Source of the DNA: an uncultured Peptococcaceae bacterium
Lineage (GTDB): Bacteria > Bacillota > Desulfotomaculia > Desulfotomaculales > Desulfocucumaceae
Reading direction: 5' to 3'
DNA length: 25,219 nt
Assembly (NCBI GenBank): GCA_958417755.1
Contig: CATZDY010000035.1
Span: forward strand, 1 to 25,219
This document shows, piece by piece, positions 7,328-15,547 of the stretch. The notes below the pieces were generated by a model. The model made no database searches. It saw only the letters and a list, made by a program, of their open reading frames with translations, and had not been told where the DNA came from. The position numbers were made by a program, and so were the translations under genes. How positions within the stretch are numbered: position 1 is the first letter of the stretch; each line of letters begins with the position of its first letter.

Positions 7328-8185
7328 TTATCTTCTTCCCATTTCATCTAAAAAACGAAGCAAACGATTTTTAGCAATGATAGTGGTAAGAGAGTATTTT
7401 TCAGTGAATAAATGAAAAATGATGAGAAATATAAGATAGCCAATTTTATAAGGGGTATCTAAAAACCAAACAGCGCCAAGTCCTAAGGCAGCGCCCAAAG
7501 CATTGGCCCCAGTATCGCCTAACATGGCCCGGGCTCTTAAGTCAAAGGGTAGATAACCTAATAAGGCACCAGCAACACCAGCCAAAAGGGCAACCTCTGG
7601 TTCCAATGGAGCAACAATACATAATAAAAGCCACAACAATAGAAAAAATTTAGCAGCCCTTCCGGGACGTAAATCCATTAAATTGATGCAGTTTACAGAT
7701 AAGGCAAGAATTGCAGCATTGAGCGGAACCATAATCAGCTCGTCGCTACTGACCACAGCCAGTAACAAAGACATGACAATGCCTGCCAATGCTTTTATAC
7801 CCCCAGTGGTCAATTGTCCTCTCCACAAACTCAATAAGTGGCCTTTTAAGCCTGTCACTTTTCTTGAGCCCCACACATCATCCATTAGCCCCAGCAATGT
7901 AAAAGCAGATAAAGCCCATAACATGGTCAAAGCATGGTTTTGTACGTTTTCAGGTATACACAAAAAAGCCACTGCATAAACCACAAGCATACTAAGAAAA
8001 ATAACCACTCCTGCTCCCACAGGGATTTCCTGGCCTTTGTAATTGAGTCGAACAAAACCAGATTTACTGATCATAATGATTACTTTTTTTACCATAAGGC
8101 GGCAACATAACCAACCTCCTAAAAAAAATAGCATAATCAGTAATAACACATCATAAGAAAATTGACTATTGGTCACAGATTGCAC
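7328..8185 (-). CDS. MraY/WecA-like polyprenyl-phosphate glycosyl-1-phosphate transferase homologue
   Basis: A 285-aa, highly hydrophobic protein with about eight to nine membrane segments. It keeps the landmarks of the MraY/WecA superfamily: GQEIPVGAG (51-59) in the place of the MraY GTPTMGG region, MDDVWGSR (101-108) for the DD motif, and LGDTGANALG (222-231) for the GDTG loop. The loop that normally reads N..N..DG.DG is instead NCINLMDLRPGRA (165-177), so the second acidic motif is altered. The C-terminal HHH motif of MraY is not seen. Likely role: transfer of a sugar-phosphate to undecaprenyl phosphate, or a related membrane step; this is inference. The ATG has AAGGAG upstream and lies 9 bases after the GT2 gene. 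Confidence 0.75.
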   Translation of the reverse strand: MQSVTNSQFSYDVLLLIMLFFLGGWLCCRLMVKKVIIMISKSGFVRLNYKGQEIPVGAGVVIFLSMLVVYAVAFLCIPENVQNHALTMLWALSAFTLLGLMDDVWGSRKVTGLKGHLLSLWRGQLTTGGIKALAGIVMSLLLAVVSSDELIMVPLNAAILALSVNCINLMDLRPGRAAKFFLLLWLLLCIVAPLEPEVALLAGVAGALLGYLPFDLRARAMLGDTGANALGAALGLGAVWFLDTPYKIGYLIFLIIFHLFTEKYSLTTIIAKNRLLRFLDEMGRR

Positions 8186-8194
8186 TCCTTGTAT

Positions 8195-8917
8195 TTATTC
8201 ATAGTATGATTCATTTGGCTTATGATATTTCATCTGCCGAAGCGTAAAGAAAACATCTTTGAACTGTTTCCCACGATGAATAAATCCTTTCAAATCCCTA
8301 CCTGTTTCTTTATGGGCTAAAGGAACCAATACTTCTTGAATGTGATAGCCAGCCTGGGCAATCTTAATGGTTGCAGCAACCTCTACACCATACCCTTGGG
8401 CAAATGGTAATATCGTTTGGAAAGCTTGAATGGTCATAGCCCTTTGGCCGGATAAAGGGGCAGTTACTTCTATTCCTGCGTATTTCTTTATCCCGTTCCT
8501 GGCCAATCTTTTTACAAAACCAAAGCCCCCTTTTTTGCCACTGGAAGGAAATATGGCAATGGTCATATCTGCTTTTTTTTGTATCACAGGATTCAGTAAA
8601 GGGGCAGCGTGGATGGCAGTGGAACCTAAATCAGCATCCAACAATAATACTATATTTCCTTCTATCAAGTTGGCCCCTGCATTTAAAGCAGCTCCTTTTC
8701 CCTTGTTGCTTTCCATTTTCTTTACAATAGCTCCTGCCTTTTTAGCCATCATTGCTGTTTGATCAGCTGAACCATCATCAATCACGAATATTTGCGACAC
8801 CATGGGAATGGCAGCTGCTGATTTTACTGTATCATAAATGCGTTCTTCTTCGTTAAAGGCAGGAATAAGTACGGAGACTTTTATCTGTTGTATTGTTTCT
8901 GTATTCATCGCCTTCAA
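8195..8917 (-). CDS. Family 2 glycosyltransferase
   Basis: A 240-aa GT-A fold enzyme: SVLIPAFNEEERI (15-27), the nucleotide-binding IDDGSAD (46-52), NKGKGAALNAG (71-81), and the metal-binding LDADLGS (93-99) in place of a DxD. It has no transmembrane segments, so it is cytoplasmic or peripheral. The pattern is that of dolichyl/polyprenyl-phosphate sugar synthases and glucosyl-3-phosphoglycerate synthase relatives; the substrate is unknown. The start is TTG at 8917, with GGAGG 7 bases upstream; the ATG three codons later is too far from that site. It sits between steB and the MraY-like gene, so it probably acts on the same lipid-linked glycan. Confidence 0.85.
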   Translation of the reverse strand: MKAMNTETIQQIKVSVLIPAFNEEERIYDTVKSAAAIPMVSQIFVIDDGSADQTAMMAKKAGAIVKKMESNKGKGAALNAGANLIEGNIVLLLDADLGSTAIHAAPLLNPVIQKKADMTIAIFPSSGKKGGFGFVKRLARNGIKKYAGIEVTAPLSGQRAMTIQAFQTILPFAQGYGVEVAATIKIAQAGYHIQEVLVPLAHKETGRDLKGFIHRGKQFKDVFFTLRQMKYHKPNESYYE

Positions 8918-8931
8918 GGCGACACCTCCAA

Positions 8932-9804
8932 TTATTCCAATTCAGGCATTAGCTTTTGAGCAGTTGGTTTCACGCCAAAATGTCCCTGTTTACCCGACAA
9001 TACCATGACCAATGCCAATTGACCTGGCGATGATTCAATGTTATCCACAGTACTAATCCGTTTCTTTTGATAAGCTTCCATATAGGAATATACTACATTG
9101 GATTGTTCCACCCCATATACAGGAATTTTATTATTTTGAAAACAATCAATAAAAGGAGAATCTACCGTATCAATATGAACCTTTTCTTTATCAATACTTC
9201 CTCCAACCAAAATAACATCAGTCAAAGGAACCCCAATAGAGCCTTCTGTTTTGACCAATTCTAATTGAACCAAAGTTGCCAAAATCTGATTGCCATCACC
9301 TTGTAAGATAGATTTGGCAATTTCTTCAGACAAACGGTTTCTCATTTCATCATCTGTCATATCTGTCTCAGACCAACCCAGTTTTTCCTGGATTGTTTTT
9401 TTGTCTTTTAAATCTAACCCGTTTAACAAAGTAGTTACAGATTGAATTGTGGCACCAGCACTTTTTAGTGTTAACAACAAATCTTCCGAAAACCCATAGT
9501 GATTGGTATCAATTACAGCGATGCTCCGGCCCTCTAATTTTCCATAAACCAAGGAAGGCATCACTTGTTTACCAAATTGTTTCCATGTATTGTTTTCTAA
9601 TTCTAAACTATTTGCGGCAATCCTTACCTCTTCATTTTTTTGTTGTAATAATTCCAGTTGTGCTTCTACCCGATTGCCCAATTGTTCCTGTTGTTTTAAT
9701 AACGCATCATTTCCTGGCAATGTACTACCAATTAATATACCAATGGCCAAAGCCATAAATACAGCCATTAAGGAAGCTACATGATACCGAAAATTAATTA
9801 TCAT
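8932..9804 (-). CDS. steB: SteB/MctB-like membrane-anchored protein (PF11382 family)
   Basis: A 290-aa protein with one N-terminal membrane segment (about 8-27) in the family-typical opening MIINFRYHVASLMAVFMAL. A coiled coil follows (about 33-75), then an alpha/beta domain predicted to lie outside the membrane. Actinobacterial homologues are annotated as copper transporter MctB; in Corynebacterium the homologue SteB works with SteA at the division ring. I place the start at the ATG at 9804, since the longer frame from 9861 adds a hydrophilic leader without a ribosome binding site and overlaps steA. GGCGGTG precedes the chosen ATG. A role in copper handling is not supported by any metal motif here. 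Confidence 0.8.
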   Translation of the reverse strand: MIINFRYHVASLMAVFMALAIGILIGSTLPGNDALLKQQEQLGNRVEAQLELLQQKNEEVRIAANSLELENNTWKQFGKQVMPSLVYGKLEGRSIAVIDTNHYGFSEDLLLTLKSAGATIQSVTTLLNGLDLKDKKTIQEKLGWSETDMTDDEMRNRLSEEIAKSILQGDGNQILATLVQLELVKTEGSIGVPLTDVILVGGSIDKEKVHIDTVDSPFIDCFQNNKIPVYGVEQSNVVYSYMEAYQKKRISTVDNIESSPGQLALVMVLSGKQGHFGVKPTAQKLMPELE

Positions 9805-9853
9805 CCTAACACCGCCAATCAAGATTGCAAGATTGCTATCCCAATGTAGTTTT

Positions 9854-10972
9854 TTATACAAACAAGAGTTTTATATGCAAATATAACATGCGGACCAATT
9901 CTCTGGTAGAAGGGGTAATCATAACAATAACAGCTACGGGTAACAAAGCTGCCAAAGCAATTTGAGCAATATGGCGAATTTTTAAAGGGTTATGATATAG
10001 TTTGCTAACTCCTTTGGCATCTACCAATTTTGTTCCAACTTTTAGACGAACTAAAAAGGTACTGGCCATTCCTTTTCTTCCCTTCTCAAGAAAGTCTTGT
10101 ACATTGGAATGCGTACCCACAGCTACAATTAACTCTGCTCCATATTCATAGGCAATTAACATGGCAATATCCTCGCTGGTTCCTGGAGCAGCAAAAATCG
10201 AGGCTTCTAATCCCAAGGCTTCTAAACGGCTTAAACCCGGTGCATTGCCATCACGATAGGCATGTACCACCAATTCTGAGCCGCCTAGTAATACTTTATC
10301 TGAGACACTATCCATATCTCCCACGATAATATCTGGTTTATATCCAAATTCCCATAAGGCATCAGCACCACCATCTACTCCTACCAGAATAGGACGTACA
10401 TCATCAATATAAGATTTGATGGCATTTAAATCTTCTTTATAATGTTCTCCTCGGACAACAATCAAAGCATGTTTACCTTGAAAAGCAGTGGACAAAATTG
10501 GTAAGGAATACTCCCCGTTGATAAGACCGATTTCATTTCTAGCATAAGTTAAGGTATTTAACACAAAATCAGAAACAACCTCTTGCATATTATTTTTGGT
10601 GATTTCCATTTTTTCTATAATCTCATCTTGGGTTAAAATATGGCCTTGCCCAATTTCTTTGTTATTACAATATACAATAGAATCAATGATTTCTACCACT
10701 TGTCCTTCAGTCACGGTTTCCATGATTTGCTCGCCCACATCATCAAGCAACACGATTCCTGCTTGTACCAAGGTAAGAGGGCCGGGGTTGGGATATTTAT
10801 CACTAAGTGAAGAAGCTGCATTTACCACTGCTTTTACTTTAGCTGCCACCAAAGCCTTTGCAGCCACATCATCCAATTCACTATGATTGATGATGGCGAT
10901 TTCATTGGGCGCAATGCGTTTTACCAAGTGTTTTGTACGTTGATCAATTCTGGCAATACCCTTTACACGCAC
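9854..10972 (-). CDS. steA: SteA-like putative cytokinetic ring protein (thiamine-pyrophosphokinase-like fold)
   Basis: A 372-aa protein with an N-terminal domain beginning MRVKGIARIDQRTKHLVKRI. A thiamin-pyrophosphokinase-like catalytic domain carries GVDGGADALWEFG (198-210) and IIVGDMDS (215-222), and there is one membrane helix near the C-terminus (about 334-353). In Corynebacterium SteA localises to the cytokinetic ring with SteB. In Firmicutes the family is widely present but little studied; the nucleotide or thiamine-like ligand is not known. Start: GTG at 10972, 8 bases after AAAGGTGG. Two GTG codons at 10984 and 10981 would lie inside that site. steB follows 49 bases later. A good promoter is at 11002-11030. 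Confidence 0.82.
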   Translation of the reverse strand: MRVKGIARIDQRTKHLVKRIAPNEIAIINHSELDDVAAKALVAAKVKAVVNAASSLSDKYPNPGPLTLVQAGIVLLDDVGEQIMETVTEGQVVEIIDSIVYCNNKEIGQGHILTQDEIIEKMEITKNNMQEVVSDFVLNTLTYARNEIGLINGEYSLPILSTAFQGKHALIVVRGEHYKEDLNAIKSYIDDVRPILVGVDGGADALWEFGYKPDIIVGDMDSVSDKVLLGGSELVVHAYRDGNAPGLSRLEALGLEASIFAAPGTSEDIAMLIAYEYGAELIVAVGTHSNVQDFLEKGRKGMASTFLVRLKVGTKLVDAKGVSKLYHNPLKIRHIAQIALAALLPVAVIVMITPSTRELVRMLYLHIKLLFV

Positions 10973-11001
10973 ACAGAACACCACCTTTATACATTCATTA
11001 C

Positions 11002-11030
11002 ATTTTACATATATTGTGAAAGTACGTCAA
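11002..11030 (-). promoter_or_regulatory. Sigma-A type promoter of the steA-steB operon
   Basis: On the minus strand TTGACG (11030-11025, 5/6) and TAAAAT (11007-11002, 5/6) are exactly 17 bases apart, about 30 bases before the steA start. This separates the division/glycan operon from spo0A. Confidence 0.6.
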
Positions 11031-11134
11031 GATACCAATCTTATTCACTACAGGTTTTCATTTGATAATCAGCATAAAAATTATTGTATTGCTATATGTT
11101 TATCGTAATGAATAGCAAAATATTAAAATGAATG

Positions 11135-11174
11135 AATTAAAAAAGGCATGAAAATCAAAGGGATTTTCATGCCT
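11135..11174 (-). terminator. Intrinsic terminator of spo0A
   Basis: A perfect 13-bp stem pairs 11144-11156 with 11162-11174 around a 5-base loop, followed on the minus strand by a run of six T. It lies about 107 bases after the spo0A stop. The 308-base gap 10973-11280 otherwise holds only the steA promoter and AT-rich sequence. Confidence 0.8.
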
Positions 11175-11280
11175 ATATTCACACTTTAATAAAAATATGG
11201 ATGATAAAGGCCATTCGCTAAGATTCGTCTAAAAGTGCCTAAAAACACAAATATCTTTACAAATAATCCTGTTTGAAATA

Positions 11281-12051
11281 TTAGCTAACCTTTTGTTCAA
11301 TTCGTAATTTATCTGCTACCATAGCAATAAATTCAGAGTTGGTTGGCTTTCCCCGTTCTAAGTTAATGGTATACCCAAAGAACTTCGTCATCATATCTAC
11401 ATTCCCTCTATCCCAAGCCAATTCAATGGCATGTCGAATGGCTCTTTCCACTCTACTGGGAGTTGTTTGATATTTCATGGCGATCATTGGATATAATTCT
11501 TTGGTTACAGCACCTAGTAAATTCACTTCTTCCACTACCATTAAAATAGCATCCCGTAAATATTGATAACCTTTAATATGGGCTGGAACTCCCATTTCAT
11601 GAATAATGTTGGTCACTGATACATCCAAATTTTTAGGAGTTGAAGCACTTACATAACCAGTTCCCTTCAGTCCTTCGAATAATTGCCGGATTCTGGTTAT
11701 GAGGACAGAGAAATCAAAGGGCTTTAATATATAATAATCCGCTCCCAATTCCATGGCCCGTTGGGTAATTGTTTCCTGACCGAAAGCGGTTAACATAACA
11801 ACTTTTGGTCGTTGAATTAATTCACTATTTTGCATTTTTTCCAAGACCCCAATGCCATCTAAATGAGGCATGATAATGTCTAATACAACAACATCAGGAT
11901 TGTGCTGTTCCATTAAATCCAAGGCTTCCAATCCATTGCTAGCTATGCCTACCAGAGAGAAATCTTCTTGTTGATTGATAAATTCTTTGAGTAATTCACA
12001 AAATTCTCGATTGTCGTCAGCAATCATTAGTTTAATTGGGTTGCGCATCAT
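11281..12051 (-). CDS. spo0A: Sporulation master response regulator Spo0A
   Basis: A 256-aa response regulator, close to the usual length. The receiver domain (about 4-120) has the acidic pocket Asp12/Asp13, the phosphoacceptor Asp58 (VVLDIIMPHLDG), Thr88 and Lys110. After a linker comes the Spo0A-specific DNA-binding domain with TPSRVERAIRHAIELAWDRG (197-216), the recognition-helix region. Phosphorylated Spo0A binds TGNCGAA boxes and switches cells to sporulation. The start is the ATG at 12051, 9 bases after GGAGG; the in-frame extension to 12150 has no ribosome binding site and overlaps the promoter. A sigma-H promoter with a 0A-like box and a possible sigma-A promoter lie upstream, and a terminator follows. 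Confidence 0.96.
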   Translation of the reverse strand: MMRNPIKLMIADDNREFCELLKEFINQQEDFSLVGIASNGLEALDLMEQHNPDVVVLDIIMPHLDGIGVLEKMQNSELIQRPKVVMLTAFGQETITQRAMELGADYYILKPFDFSVLITRIRQLFEGLKGTGYVSASTPKNLDVSVTNIIHEMGVPAHIKGYQYLRDAILMVVEEVNLLGAVTKELYPMIAMKYQTTPSRVERAIRHAIELAWDRGNVDMMTKFFGYTINLERGKPTNSEFIAMVADKLRIEQKVS

Positions 12052-12108
12052 TAAATACCGCCTCCTGATTTTCTGTTTTTTATCTCTATAGGTATTAATA
12101 TCCAAACA

Positions 12109-12137
12109 CATTCGACGATTCTTTTTGAAATTCCTGC
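12109..12137 (-). promoter_or_regulatory. Sigma-H promoter of spo0A with an overlapping 0A-like box
   Basis: The minus strand reads GCAGGAATT (12137-12129), 12 bases, then GTCGAATG (12116-12109). This fits the sigma-H consensus RnAGGAwWW-n11-12-RnnGAAww at every defined position. CGTCGAA (12117-12111) overlaps the -10 and matches the 0A box TGTCGAA in 6 of 7 positions. The arrangement parallels the sporulation promoter of B. subtilis spo0A. Confidence 0.7.
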
Positions 12138-12177
12138 TGGAAAAAGCCATAAAAAGATGGTACCATGACTCCTATAA

Positions 12178-12206
12178 AATAAATTTGGCATGGAATAAAT
12201 TGTAAA
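12178..12206 (-). promoter_or_regulatory. Possible vegetative (sigma-A) promoter of spo0A
   Basis: On the minus strand TTTACA (12206-12201, 5/6) and TTTATT (12183-12178, 4/6) are 17 bases apart, upstream of the sigma-H site. This would correspond to the vegetative promoter of spo0A in Bacillus, but the -10 is weak. Confidence 0.35.
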
Positions 12207-12287
12207 ATTGCGCCTATTTAATGAAATATACGTGAATTTTGTTTCTTTTAAAGATTGTTTTTTTTAGCATTTTCTAAAAAATTTATG

Positions 12288-12324
12288 AAAAAAGGATCAA
12301 GCTGCATAAGCTTGATCCTTTTTT
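12288..12324 (-). terminator. Intrinsic terminator overlapping the 3' end of spoIVB
   Basis: A perfect 16-bp stem pairs 12288-12303 with 12309-12324 with a 5-base loop, and A/T tracts on its outer side give a U run. The upstream arm lies within the last codons of spoIVB and the stop codon lies inside the stem. It separates spoIVB from spo0A. Confidence 0.8.
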
Positions 12325-13514
12325 TCTACCTGGTTCGTAATACCTGCATTTTCTAGCATGTGCTCTCCTAAAATACCATAACCTTGGGTTGGGTCATGAA
12401 TGAATACATGGGTTACTGCACCAACAAATAAACCTTGTTGTATGATGGGACTGCCACTCATGCCTTGTACAATACCACCAGTTATCTTTAATAAACGGGG
12501 GTCTGTCACTTTAATGACTAAGTCTCTTCCATTGCCTGAAACAGCAATGCGTTGGATTTCTATGGAAAACTTTTCTATTTTATTGTTTTCTAGGACAGTT
12601 AAAATTTCTGCCGGACCTTTTTGTATTTGTTGTCGAGATGCTACAGGTATTGGATTTGTATAATACGCATTGGTGGGTATTTTTTTCAAAGTTCCGAAAA
12701 CCCCATAATTTGTATTGTCTGTAATGGAGCCAACGATTGTATCTGCATTATCAAAAACGCCTATCTTCTCTCCAGGCTTCCCTCGCTGTCCTGGTTGAAT
12801 GGATTGGATATTAGCACCAACTATTTTGCCGTTTGACACTTCAATTTTTTGAGCAGTATCAATATCAGTGATGATATGACCTAAAGCACCATAACGTTTT
12901 GTTTGGGGATGATAAAAACTAAGTGTTCCTACCCCGGCTGCTCCATCCCGGACAAAAATTCCTAAACGATATTCTTTAGCCTCATAACAATACATTGGTT
13001 TCATTTTAATTATCATCATTTTTTGGTTTCGTTTTACTTCTAAAGATATCTTTTTTGTATGATTTTGTTCAACAATTTCTTTTATTTTTTCATCATGATT
13101 GACACTGATATGATTGATTTTAAGAATTATATCTCCCACTTGAATTCCTGCTTCTGCTTCTGGATTTTTCTTTTTTCCCCAGTTATCTTTGATTGGAGAT
13201 ATACCCACTACCATAACTCCTTTTGATTGCAAAAGTACTCCGATAGATTGACCTCCAGGAACCACTTGTATAGAATTTTCTTTGGAAGTTAGTGTGTGTT
13301 TTTTTTCTAGTATTGTTTCCTTTATTCTCAAAATAGAATCTAAATTAGCAATTTGTTTATTGCTAATTTTTTCGTGGTTATGATTGTTAGTAACTGGTAT
13401 AACACTCATTTCCTTCTCTATATTTATTTTTCCAGCGAAACTTATAAGCATGACCATTATTAATAAGAATAGAATTGATAGAAGTATGGATCTGCCATAA
13501 GCCTCTTTATCCAA
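12297..13514 (-). CDS. spoIVB: SpoIVB serine peptidase (sporulation checkpoint, PDZ domain)
   Basis: A 405-aa protein with one N-terminal membrane segment (about 7-27), a PDZ domain (about 90-165) and a C-terminal S55 peptidase domain. The catalytic His lies in ALGHIITD (about residue 213) and the catalytic Ser in VQGMSGSPII (about 353-355). SpoIVB is made in the forespore, crosses into the intermembrane space and cuts SpoIVFA, which releases pro-sigma-K processing in the mother cell. The start is TTG at 13514, 7 bases after GGAGG. The frame extends to another TTG at 13547, but that would place the ribosome binding site inside the gene. It has its own upstream region and a terminator, so it is monocistronic. 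Confidence 0.93.
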   Translation of the reverse strand: MDKEAYGRSILLSILFLLIMVMLISFAGKINIEKEMSVIPVTNNHNHEKISNKQIANLDSILRIKETILEKKHTLTSKENSIQVVPGGQSIGVLLQSKGVMVVGISPIKDNWGKKKNPEAEAGIQVGDIILKINHISVNHDEKIKEIVEQNHTKKISLEVKRNQKMMIIKMKPMYCYEAKEYRLGIFVRDGAAGVGTLSFYHPQTKRYGALGHIITDIDTAQKIEVSNGKIVGANIQSIQPGQRGKPGEKIGVFDNADTIVGSITDNTNYGVFGTLKKIPTNAYYTNPIPVASRQQIQKGPAEILTVLENNKIEKFSIEIQRIAVSGNGRDLVIKVTDPRLLKITGGIVQGMSGSPIIQQGLFVGAVTHVFIHDPTQGYGILGEHMLENAGITNQVEKKDQAYAA

Positions 13515-13847
13515 TAAATCACCTCCATATTTTATTTTTAAAATCAAGTAAATGTGTTTAAATTTTACTAAAAATATCGTATGAATAATGTAAACAACAA
13601 TATTTTAAATTAACCTATATTATTTTTTTTATGCTATACATATATGGATTACTATTCCTTGTTCAATGTTATTAAAGTGAAATCTAATTTGTAAAAATAT
13701 GATAAGATTTATAATAAATAATGAAATGAATATAATTAGATTAAAAATTGTAAATTTTGATATATTAAATTGATTAATAAAAAAATCTACTTATTTAGCA
13801 GTAGATTTATCTTGAAATACAAATATTGAGTTGTAAATAGAAGAAAA
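13515..13847 (-). other. Intergenic region upstream of spoIVB (333 bases, very AT-rich)
   Basis: It holds the recN terminator at the far end and the spoIVB promoter region. Forespore-specific (sigma-G) control of spoIVB is known in Bacillus. A partial match is visible on the minus strand: CATACGA (13583-13577, 6/7 to CATACTA) 17 bases after AAATA (13605-13601), but the -35 lacks the expected G. No ORF or RNA gene is seen. Confidence 0.4.
13779..13808 (-). terminator. Intrinsic terminator of recN
   Basis: A 9-bp stem pairs 13783-13791 with 13800-13808 around an 8-base loop, followed on the minus strand by a run of seven or more T. It starts about 40 bases after the recN stop and marks the end of the xseB-to-recN gene run. 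Confidence 0.75.
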
Positions 13848-15539
13848 TTACATATATACTTCTTTTTTATGATGATTTAATAATTGTTTGGCATGTTCCT
13901 TGGCAATTTCTGAATCTTCTCCTCCTAGCATTCTGGCTAGTTCTCTCACAATATCTGTGTCTTCTAATTTTTTAATTTTTGTGATTGTTCGTTGCTCTTT
14001 TTCCTCTTTATAAATAAAATAATGCAAATCAGCCTTTGCTGCTATTGATGCTGCATGGGTAACGCAAATAACTTGGCGTTTTTGGCCTAATAAAAATAAC
14101 TTTATAGCCACTGCTTGTAACGCTTTGCCTCCGATTCCTGCATCAACTTCATCGAAAACCAATGTAGGGATATCTTCTACAGTTGCAAAAACAGTTTTTA
14201 TTGCCAACATAATTCTGGATAATTCTCCCCCTGAGGCGATTTTACCAAGAGGTCGTAGTGGCTCACCTTGATTTGGGGCAACCATAAATTCAATTCTTTC
14301 TTTGCCTTTTTCTGATATATCTTCAATGGTTGTAAATTCTATACGAAAATTAACTTTTCCCATTTTTAAATTTGTGAGTTCTTGGGATACAGCTGTTTCC
14401 AATATTTTAGCAGATTGCTGACGTAAAGTTGATATTTCCTCAGCTAGGGCATTCCAATCTTTAATAATATTTTCCAGGGAAGAGATTAGCATATCTTGGT
14501 TCTTGGCGCCATTATGCAAAGTATCCAATTCATCGGCAATATGATTTCTATATTGTAATACCTTTTCAGCTGAACCTCCATACTTTTTGAATAGGGTTTC
14601 TAGTTTACTTAATCGAGCTTCTATGGTCTCTAAATTAATGGGATTAAAGTCAATCTTGTCAAGATAGCCAGCCATTTCTCTGGCTACATCTTCAACTTGA
14701 TATAAACAATTTAACAATGTTTCCTGATATGGCTTTATGGTGGAATCCAAGTCAGTTAATTGTTCTAAGATACGACAGGATTTGTCCAGTAAGTCCATGA
14801 CTGGTATAGTACTTGTTCCACTATGTAATATGCCATGACATTCATTGGCCAGAGACTTTATCTTTTCCGCATTGGCCAATTGATTTCGTTTCAAAAGAAG
14901 ATCTTCATATTCATCTGGTTTTATTTGGACATCATCTATTTCAGCCAACTGGTAGGAGAGAATTTCTAGACGCTGTTGAGAATTCTTGCTATTTTCTTCC
15001 CATTCACTTAGTTTTTTCTTTTTTTGTTTCCACTCTTGAAGTTTCACACTCAAAGCAATTAGATTTTCTTGTTGCTTTTTTCCACCAAAACTATCCAACA
15101 AGGTAAGTTGGCTTTCTGTATGCATGAGAGTTTGTTGCTCTTGCTGGCCTTGTAATTCTACCAACATACTGCCTATGCTTCTATATTGACTGAGTGGAAG
15201 TATCTGGCCATTGATTTTACAAATGTTTTTCCCATTTCTGTTTAATTCTCTGGATAAAATAAGACTTCCATCATCTTCCATGGGGATGGCTAATTCTTCT
15301 ATGTATGCGATGACTTTAGGTAATTCTGCAATATCAAATAAACCGGAAACAATTGCTTTTGACGCTCCAGTTCGAATCAATTCTAACGAGGCTCTACTGC
15401 CAAGAACCATCATCAAAGCATCTAAAATGATGGATTTCCCTGCTCCTGTTTCCCCAGTTAGTATATTGAGGCCTTTTTCAAAATGAATTTCTCCCAAATC
15501 TATCAAACCAAAATTTTTGATAAATAGGCTTCTTAACAT
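13848..15539 (-). CDS. recN: DNA repair ATPase RecN
   Basis: A 563-aa SMC-like protein of the usual length. The Walker A GETGAGKS is at 29-36, a long central coiled coil covers about 150-390, and the ABC signature (ASGGELSRIMLA) and Walker B with D-loop (LVFDEVDAGIGG) lie near 440-480. RecN acts early in double-strand break repair, holding DNA ends together. The ATG is preceded by GGAGG at a rather long spacing of about 12 bases. It begins 8 bases after argR and is followed by a terminator. Confidence 0.95.
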   Translation of the reverse strand: MLRSLFIKNFGLIDLGEIHFEKGLNILTGETGAGKSIILDALMMVLGSRASLELIRTGASKAIVSGLFDIAELPKVIAYIEELAIPMEDDGSLILSRELNRNGKNICKINGQILPLSQYRSIGSMLVELQGQQEQQTLMHTESQLTLLDSFGGKKQQENLIALSVKLQEWKQKKKKLSEWEENSKNSQQRLEILSYQLAEIDDVQIKPDEYEDLLLKRNQLANAEKIKSLANECHGILHSGTSTIPVMDLLDKSCRILEQLTDLDSTIKPYQETLLNCLYQVEDVAREMAGYLDKIDFNPINLETIEARLSKLETLFKKYGGSAEKVLQYRNHIADELDTLHNGAKNQDMLISSLENIIKDWNALAEEISTLRQQSAKILETAVSQELTNLKMGKVNFRIEFTTIEDISEKGKERIEFMVAPNQGEPLRPLGKIASGGELSRIMLAIKTVFATVEDIPTLVFDEVDAGIGGKALQAVAIKLFLLGQKRQVICVTHAASIAAKADLHYFIYKEEKEQRTITKIKKLEDTDIVRELARMLGGEDSEIAKEHAKQLLNHHKKEVYM

Positions 15540-15547
15540 GGCTTTTG

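Noticed and set aside
8932..9804. A copper transporter, as the family name of the SteB/MctB-like protein suggests
   Set aside because: It has only one membrane segment and no clear metal motif; its place next to steA favours the division-associated role.
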